Part shown: piece by piece, positions 5,971 through 9,517 of the stretch | How the letters are laid out: the number at the start of each line of letters is the position of its first letter | Position numbering within the stretch: position 1 is the stretch's first letter | Source of the DNA: JBCDCP01 sp039181495 | GTDB taxonomy: Bacteria > Pseudomonadota > Alphaproteobacteria > Rhizobiales > Tepidamorphaceae | Assembly: GCA_039181495.1 (NCBI GenBank) | Contig: JBCDCP010000110.1 | Location: 1-9,517, forward strand | Length of the DNA stretch: 9,517 nt | Direction: 5' to 3' | Notes under the pieces: model-generated | What the model was told of the DNA's origin: nothing | The model's database searches: none | Seen by the model: the letters and a program-made list of their open reading frames with translations, nothing else | Made by a program: the position numbers and the translations under genes

Positions 5971-6738
5971 GTGCTCGGGCAGATTTATTCCTTCGACCAT
6001 CAGACCAAATCTGGCTTCATTCTCGGCCAGGATGGTTACCGTTACAGCCTTGTCGAGGACGACTTCCGGTTTCCCACCAACCCGGTCGTCGGAATGATCG
6101 TGCAATACAGCGCCGAAGAAAACATGGCGCGAGATGTCGTCACACTGGATCGCCTTCCGGTGCAGGCAAAAGGTCCACCAAAGGACATCCCTATACGCGC
6201 CGGCGGCACCGATCCCGATCCCGATTTCAAGCAGGCGGCAGCGCGGGAGATGGAACGCTGGCGGCCGCCATTACCGATCCCGCCAACGCCGGCCAGCTAT
6301 GAGCAGGCAAGAACGCTTGATCCCCCGGCTCCGCCGCCAGCCCCGCCCGAAGGTAATTTCGACCTTTGGGGCAACTTCAAATACTGCATGACGACCGGGT
6401 TCAGCCTGTTTCGCGGCCGCGCACGGCGGCGGTCGTTCTGGGGCTTTGTCGCGATGCAGCTGCTGATCTTCTTTGGGCTGATTTTCATCGGCATTGCGCT
6501 GGACACTACGGGGACAGGCGAAGGCGGGGCTCTCACAGTTGTGATGCCGATGCTGTTTCTGCTGGCGACCATCGTTCCGTTCTGGGCTGCACTCGTCCGC
6601 CGGGCCCACGATATCGGGATCACCGGCTGGGCGGTTCTGGCAACGCTCATTCCAGGAATCGGCTGGATTGTTTTTCTTGCACTGGGGCTTTTCCCGGGGT
6701 CACCCAACGACAACCGGTTTGGCCCCAGCGTGCGATGA
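5971..6738 (+). CDS. DUF805 membrane protein with N-terminal cold-shock-like domain
   Basis: A 255-residue protein in three parts. Residues 1-60 (GQIYSFDHQTKSGFILGQDGYRYSLVEDDF, then GMIVQYSAEENMARDVVTL) resemble a cold-shock/OB-fold domain, judged by the G-x-I..F....G-FI...DG..Y pattern. Residues 61-130 form a low-complexity, proline-rich linker (WRPPLPIPPTP, DPPAPPPAPPEG). Residues 131-255 are a DUF805 domain with GRARRRSFWGFVAMQLLIF, helices at about 157-178, 186-206 and 218-242, the signature RRAHDIGITGW, and the ending NDNRFGPSVR. The soluble domain probably faces the cytoplasm. The start is GTG at 5971, with GGGGG (5961-5965) five bases upstream. DUF805 has no agreed biochemical role. 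Whether the N-domain binds nucleic acid is unknown, since the aromatic RNP motifs are only partly kept. It converges on the second acetyltransferase gene. Confidence 0.88.
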   Translation: MLGQIYSFDHQTKSGFILGQDGYRYSLVEDDFRFPTNPVVGMIVQYSAEENMARDVVTLDRLPVQAKGPPKDIPIRAGGTDPDPDFKQAAAREMERWRPPLPIPPTPASYEQARTLDPPAPPPAPPEGNFDLWGNFKYCMTTGFSLFRGRARRRSFWGFVAMQLLIFFGLIFIGIALDTTGTGEGGALTVVMPMLFLLATIVPFWAALVRRAHDIGITGWAVLATLIPGIGWIVFLALGLFPGSPNDNRFGPSVR

Positions 6739-6740
6739 AA

Positions 6741-6790
6741 GGCCAATCACGCATCCATCCATAGGCGGGTCGGTGCGGCCGTGATTAGCC
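6741..6790. repeat. Inverted repeat between convergent genes
   Basis: GGCCAATCACG (6741-6751) and CGTGATTAGCC (6780-6790) pair over 11 bp with one mismatch, across a 28-bp loop. The repeat begins just after the DUF805 stop and its right arm covers the TAA stop of the acetyltransferase gene. With the long loop and no T-tract it is only a possible transcript-end structure. Confidence 0.4.
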
Positions 6791-7288
6791 CGATTGGGCG
6801 AGTTGTTTCAGCCGTTCGCCGTCCCAACGGATGTAGATCTTCTCGTCGCGCTCCGAACTGCCGAGACCAGCATAAAATGACCGTGCTCTGGGATTGTAGT
6901 CCTCAGCGGTCAAGTCCAACCGTCCATAGCCTTCGGCTTCGCACAGCCGCCCAAGCCAGACCATCATCGCCGCACCAACGCCACCACTGCGGGCGCGCTG
7001 CGACACGAAGAGATCTTTGACAAACAGGACGCCGCTCAGACCCACGCCGGGGCGGAAAACCGCAAAATGGATCAATCCAACGGCTTCACCGGCCCGCTCG
7101 GCAATTGCAAAGCGTCCGTCGCAGTTTTCACGGCGCAGCCACTGCGCCACGATCTCTGCACCATCCCGGTCCGCAAACGGGTCGGTGTCCCAGTAGTGCA
7201 GGTCCTGTTCGGAAATCAGCGTCGCCAAGGCAGCCGCATCGGGTGGCGAAGCGACGCGGATGACGAGCGGGGGCGCGCCTTCAGGCAT
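6785..7288 (-). CDS. GNAT-family N-acetyltransferase (coupled to leuB)
   Basis: A 167-residue acetyl-CoA-dependent transferase of the Acetyltransf_1 type. VIRVASPPDAAALATLISEQ (9-28) forms the first strand and helix. The core runs from RFAIAERAGEAVGLIHFAVF (59-78) through LFVKDLFVSQRARSGGVGAAMM (88-109), in which QRARSGGVG is the pyrophosphate-binding motif A. LDLTAEDYNPRARSFYAGLG (124-143) is motif B, with the N-x-x-A..FY typical of the family. The ATG at 7288 overlaps the leuB stop by eight bases, so ribosomes finishing leuB probably reinitiate here. That implies co-expression with leucine biosynthesis but does not identify the substrate. It is about half the divergence class of the GNAT at 3007-3549, which belongs to a different subfamily, so the two are not recent duplicates. 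Confidence 0.9.
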   Translation of the reverse strand: MPEGAPPLVIRVASPPDAAALATLISEQDLHYWDTDPFADRDGAEIVAQWLRRENCDGRFAIAERAGEAVGLIHFAVFRPGVGLSGVLFVKDLFVSQRARSGGVGAAMMVWLGRLCEAEGYGRLDLTAEDYNPRARSFYAGLGSSERDEKIYIRWDGERLKQLAQSG

Positions 7289-8390
7289 TCGCCTGCAGCG
7301 CGGCGATGATTGCGTCGGTCATTCCTTTCGTTCCAACAGGATTACCACCATCTGCGAGGTCGGCCGTACGAGCGCCACTGTCCAGTGCAGACGCGATGGC
7401 TGCATCGAGGCGGTCGGCTTCATCCATCAGCCCGAAGGAGTAGCGCAGCGCCATCCCGAAACTGGCAATCATCGCGATCGGGTTGGCAACGCCCTGGCCC
7501 GCGATGTCGGGCGCCGAACCATGGACTGGCTCATACATCGCCTTGCGGCGTCCGGCACCTTCATCCGGCAGACCCAGGGACGCTGATGGCAGCATGCCAA
7601 GCGAGCCGGTCAACATGGCAGCCACATCGGACAGCATGTCGCCGAACAGATTGTCGGTCACGATCACGTCGAACTGCTTGGGTGCGCGAACCAGCTGCAT
7701 GGCGCCCGCATCGGCCAGCATGTGCTCGAGTTTCACGTCGAGATAGCCCTCGCCGACATGGATGTCCTCGACGACTTCATGCCACAACACGCCAGACTTC
7801 ATGACATTGCGCTTTTCCATCGAGGTGACCTGCTTGCCGCGCGTGCGGGCAAGATCGAAGGCAACCCTGGCGATCCGGGCAATCTCGCTGGTCGTGTAGA
7901 CCTGGGTATCAACAGCGCGCTTCTCGCCATTCTCCAGCGTGACGACTTCCTTGGGTTCGCCGAAATAGACCCCGCCGGTCAGCTCGCGTAGGATCAGAAT
8001 GTCGAGTCCCTCGACGAGGTCTGACTTGAGCGAGGACGCCGCCGCCAGAGCCGGATAGCAGATCGCAGGCCGCAGATTGGCGAACAGGTCCATGTCCTTC
8101 CTGAGACGGAGAAGGCCGGCTTCCGGCCGCTTGTCGTAGGGCACGCCGTCCCATTTCGGTCCGCCAACCGCGCCAAACAGTACCGCGTCCGAGGCCATGG
8201 CCCGCCCCATGGTTTCGTCCGAGATGGCCTCACCATGCGCGTCGTAGGCGGCCCCGCCAACAAGATCGGTTTCCACTTCGAAGCGGACTCCCGATTGCTG
8301 CGAAAACCAGTCGATGACGATCCCGGTCGCTTCGCAGACCTCGGAGCCAATGCCATCTCCCGGCAAAAGCAAAATGTTCTGGCTGGCCAT
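7281..8390 (-). CDS. leuB: 3-isopropylmalate dehydrogenase
   Basis: A 369-residue cytoplasmic enzyme that oxidatively decarboxylates 3-isopropylmalate to 4-methyl-2-oxopentanoate with NAD+ and a divalent metal, the third step of leucine synthesis. LLLPGDGIGSEV (7-18) is the family N-terminus. Substrate-binding arginines are in LLRLRKDMDLFANLRP (R97, R107) and RELTGGVYFG (R135, with Y142). K193 is in MEKRNV. Metal aspartates are D218 in YLDVKLEHML and D251/D255 in NLFGDMLSDVAAML. The NAD-binding loop is EPVHGSAPDIAGQGVANP (287-304). The leucine-specific RLRKDMDLFANLRP segment separates it from isocitrate and tartrate dehydrogenases. GGGGAGG lies nine bases before the ATG. It leads a probable two-gene operon with the downstream acetyltransferase. 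leuC and leuD are not in the window. Confidence 0.98.
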   Translation of the reverse strand: MASQNILLLPGDGIGSEVCEATGIVIDWFSQQSGVRFEVETDLVGGAAYDAHGEAISDETMGRAMASDAVLFGAVGGPKWDGVPYDKRPEAGLLRLRKDMDLFANLRPAICYPALAAASSLKSDLVEGLDILILRELTGGVYFGEPKEVVTLENGEKRAVDTQVYTTSEIARIARVAFDLARTRGKQVTSMEKRNVMKSGVLWHEVVEDIHVGEGYLDVKLEHMLADAGAMQLVRAPKQFDVIVTDNLFGDMLSDVAAMLTGSLGMLPSASLGLPDEGAGRRKAMYEPVHGSAPDIAGQGVANPIAMIASFGMALRYSFGLMDEADRLDAAIASALDSGARTADLADGGNPVGTKGMTDAIIAALQANA

Positions 8391-8428
8391 GAAACGCGGC
8401 CTCCCCTGGCGTGATTCCGATTGCGCCC

Positions 8429-8457
8429 TGCCTATCGCCTCACCCGATACGTGACAA
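8429..8457 (-). promoter_or_regulatory. Weak candidate promoter for leuB
   Basis: On the minus strand TTGTCA (8452-8457, 5/6 match to the -35 consensus) is followed after 17 bp by TAGGCA (8429-8434), a poor -10. It sits about 40 bp upstream of the leuB start in the 125-bp divergent gap shared with the small membrane-protein gene. I saw no leader peptide or leucine-codon run that would suggest attenuation. Confidence 0.3.
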
Positions 8458-8515
8458 GGACAGGTGAACCGAAGTTGGCTTTCGATGCCCGATGCAGACT
8501 GCTAGTGTCCGCGTC

Positions 8516-8773
8516 ATGACTGACAGGCACACCCGCGATGAACAACGGCGCAAGGCTGCATTGCGCGACCTTGAAAGAACTGCCGAACAGAGCGAGATCA
8601 TCGGCACCAGCGCACTGCGTCGGGCGGCCGACAGTGCGCGCGATCATTTCGGCGCTGCGGAAGCAGACCGTGACGACTGGGCGGAGTATTGGGGTCGCCG
8701 TATCGGCCGCATGCTTTCTCTGGTTGGCCTTATTGCTTTGGCGGTCTACCTTACCGTCACATATTTACTGTGA
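8516..8773 (+). CDS. Small C-terminally anchored membrane protein, unknown function
   Basis: An 85-residue protein with a charged N-terminal two-thirds (TDRHTRDEQRRKAALRDLERTAEQ..., probably helical) and one C-terminal membrane helix, MLSLVGLIALAVYLTVTYLL (66-85), ending right at the stop. It thus resembles a tail-anchored inner-membrane protein facing the cytoplasm. I prefer the ATG at 8516 to the in-frame ATG at 8492. The sequence just before 8516 (TGCTAGTGTCCGCGTC) looks like a -10 region with a very short or absent leader, so the gene may be leaderless, and residues coded from 8492 (QTASVRV) add nothing domain-like. I do not recognise a family. DRDDWAEYWGRRIGRMLSL before the helix is the most distinctive segment. 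It is divergent from leuB and eight bases upstream of the metallopeptidase gene, so the two are probably one operon. Confidence 0.75.
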   Translation: MTDRHTRDEQRRKAALRDLERTAEQSEIIGTSALRRAADSARDHFGAAEADRDDWAEYWGRRIGRMLSLVGLIALAVYLTVTYLL

Positions 8774-8781
8774 TTCCTGCC

Positions 8782-9213
8782 ATGTATGATGCGGTGAACT
8801 GGACGGAACTGAAATCACCGAGCCTCGGCCGGTTCGAGGCGATGGCGAAAGAAGCTTTTCAGGGATTGCCTGAACCCTTCCGGGCATTGTGCGGCGACAC
8901 GATCATGCGGGTCGCTGAATTTCCAGACGGTACAGCCTTGGCCAGTCTCGGGCTTGAATCACCCTTTGATCTTCTCGGCATGTTTGAAGGTGTCGGGCTC
9001 GCCCAGACCGGATTGACCCAGACCGGCCAGGAACCCAACCGGATCTGGTTGTTTCGCAGACCGATCCTCGACTACTGGGCGGAACACGACGAAACACTGG
9101 GCGCGGTCATCAACCACGTGCTGGTTCACGAGATCGGCCACCATTTCGGATTGTCCGACCAGGACATGGAGACAATCGAGTCACTTGCCAGCGAGCCTGC
9201 CATGCAAAGTTGA
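8782..9213 (+). CDS. Zincin-like metallopeptidase family protein
   Basis: A 143-residue protein of the zincin-like metallopeptidase family (PF06262/DUF1025 type). The C-terminal HEIGHHFGLSDQDM (116-129) gives the HExxH zinc motif (H116, E117, H120) with the downstream aspartate D126 as the probable third ligand, as is typical of this family. PNRIWLFRRPILDYWAE (85-101) and the N-terminal amphipathic FEAMAKEAFQGLPEPFRALCGD (18-39) are also family-like. No signal peptide is seen, so it should be cytoplasmic. The natural substrate of this family is not established to my knowledge. I choose the ATG at 8782, eight bases after the upstream stop, because family members begin this close to the helix and the frame upstream only overlaps the membrane-protein gene. 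The ribosome-binding site is weak, which suggests coupling to the upstream gene. Confidence 0.88.
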   Translation: MYDAVNWTELKSPSLGRFEAMAKEAFQGLPEPFRALCGDTIMRVAEFPDGTALASLGLESPFDLLGMFEGVGLAQTGLTQTGQEPNRIWLFRRPILDYWAEHDETLGAVINHVLVHEIGHHFGLSDQDMETIESLASEPAMQS

Positions 9214-9251
9214 ACCGACCAAGGCAGGCTGATTTGTTGTGCGGTTGGTTT

Positions 9252-9267
9252 GCCTGAATCTTCAGGC
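9252..9267. terminator. Hairpin at convergent gene ends, possible terminator
   Basis: GCCTGAATCTTCAGGC is an inverted repeat with 7-bp arms and a 2-bp centre (in RNA about 5 bp with a 6-nt loop). It covers the TGA stop of the methyltransferase gene and lies 39 bp after the metallopeptidase stop. No T-tract follows on either strand, so termination is only a possibility. Confidence 0.4.
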
Positions 9268-9517
9268 CGCACGGCTGCCCACCGCCATATCGCTCGCACT
9301 GCCCGATCCGAGCACGTTGGCGATCGCCGAAATGTGCCGCTCATCGGTTCCGCAGCAGCCGCCCGTCACCGTGAGATTCGGTAGCATTGCATCCAGACTA
9401 CGATAGCGCTCGGCAAGATCGTGAGGATCGCCGGAATCCAGCGTTTCGGCAGCATCGAGTTCCGCATGACTCTTACAGGACGCATTGGCGCGAATGCCGC
9501 CGATTCGCTCCTGCCAG
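9262..9517 (-). CDS. Homocysteine S-methyltransferase family protein (N-terminal part outside window)
   Basis: The minus-strand frame runs off the right edge and ends at TGA (9262-9264), leaving 84 C-terminal residues. The visible sequence starts WQERIGGIRANASCKSHAELDAAETLDSGDP and continues LAERYRSLDAMLPNLTVTGGCCGTDERHI. GGCCGT carries the paired cysteines that hold zinc and activate homocysteine in this family (Pfam S-methyl_trans). The third cysteine ligand would be upstream, outside the window. RANAS..SHAELD and the LDxGDP segment are usual for stand-alone methyltransferases that use S-methylmethionine or S-adenosylmethionine. The N-terminal half of MetH cannot be excluded by this fragment alone, but the stop about 30 residues after GGCCGT shows that no MetH cobalamin domains follow. 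The methyl donor is therefore unknown. Confidence 0.9.
   Translation of the reverse strand, partial: WQERIGGIRANASCKSHAELDAAETLDSGDPHDLAERYRSLDAMLPNLTVTGGCCGTDERHISAIANVLGSGSASDMAVGSRAA

Noticed and set aside
5402..6097. 231-codon plus-strand frame across the DUF4174 gene and the divergent gap
   Set aside because: The His/Arg-rich product has no domain and overlaps two well-supported genes in other frames.
3007..7288. The two GNAT genes as a duplicated pair
   Set aside because: They belong to different GNAT subtypes (Acetyltransf_3 versus Acetyltransf_1) with different core motifs, so recent duplication is not supported.
8391..8515. Leucine attenuator or T-box upstream of leuB
   Set aside because: I saw no short leader peptide with a leucine-codon run and no T-box-like sequence. 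Such leaders normally precede other leu genes.
8689..8781. Longer N-terminus for the metallopeptidase
   Set aside because: It would overlap the small membrane-protein gene in another frame, and the added residues (SPYRPHAFSGWPYCFGG...) look like out-of-frame translation. The start at 8782 fits the family.

Overview
This is a high-GC window of densely packed chromosomal genes that looks like core and light accessory genome of an alphaproteobacterium. The leuB, asd, DUF4174, DUF805 and zincin-type metallopeptidase genes, the GC-rich codon use and a near-leaderless gene start all fit that group. A Caulobacterales/Maricaulales/Hyphomonadaceae-type relative is my best guess, but this is inference from gene types and no marker gene is present. 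I see no tRNA, rRNA, CRISPR array, insertion sequence, prophage or plasmid gene.

Left part (1-3550). The window opens inside a membrane fatty-acid desaturase on the plus strand. It converges on a MarR-family regulator on the minus strand. The regulator is divergent from a two-gene operon: an EamA/DMT-type 10-helix transporter overlapping by four bases a small NAD(P)-binding (NmrA/SDR-like) protein. The 78-bp divergent gap carries two closely related palindromes built on TCTTGA-N2-TCAAGA. They sit over the apparent -35 and -10 boxes of the transporter promoter, so this is very likely a self-contained MarR-controlled module. The operon and a convergent RimJ/RimL-type GNAT acetyltransferase share a bidirectional hairpin terminator at about 2937-2979.

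Middle part (3550-6790). A short secreted protein with eight cysteines is the least recognisable gene here. Next come asd (aspartate-semialdehyde dehydrogenase) and, upstream of it on the same strand, an exported DUF4174 protein with a Tat-like signal. Divergent from that is a GTG-started membrane protein that joins a cold-shock-like N-terminal domain, a proline-rich linker and a DUF805 membrane domain.

Right part (6785-9517). leuB (3-isopropylmalate dehydrogenase) and a second GNAT acetyltransferase overlap by eight bases on the minus strand. Divergent from leuB is a two-gene unit: an 85-residue C-terminally anchored membrane protein and a zincin-like metallopeptidase with an HEIGHH motif. 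The window ends in the C-terminal part of a homocysteine S-methyltransferase (minus strand) with the GGCCGT zinc-binding motif. Three amino-acid biosynthesis steps (leucine, aspartate family, methionine) therefore lie close together, each separated by small accessory genes.

I do not see a convincing undescribed multi-gene system. The most useful leads are the twin-operator MarR efflux module, the cysteine-rich secreted protein, the cold-shock/DUF805 fusion, and the small membrane protein paired with the metallopeptidase.
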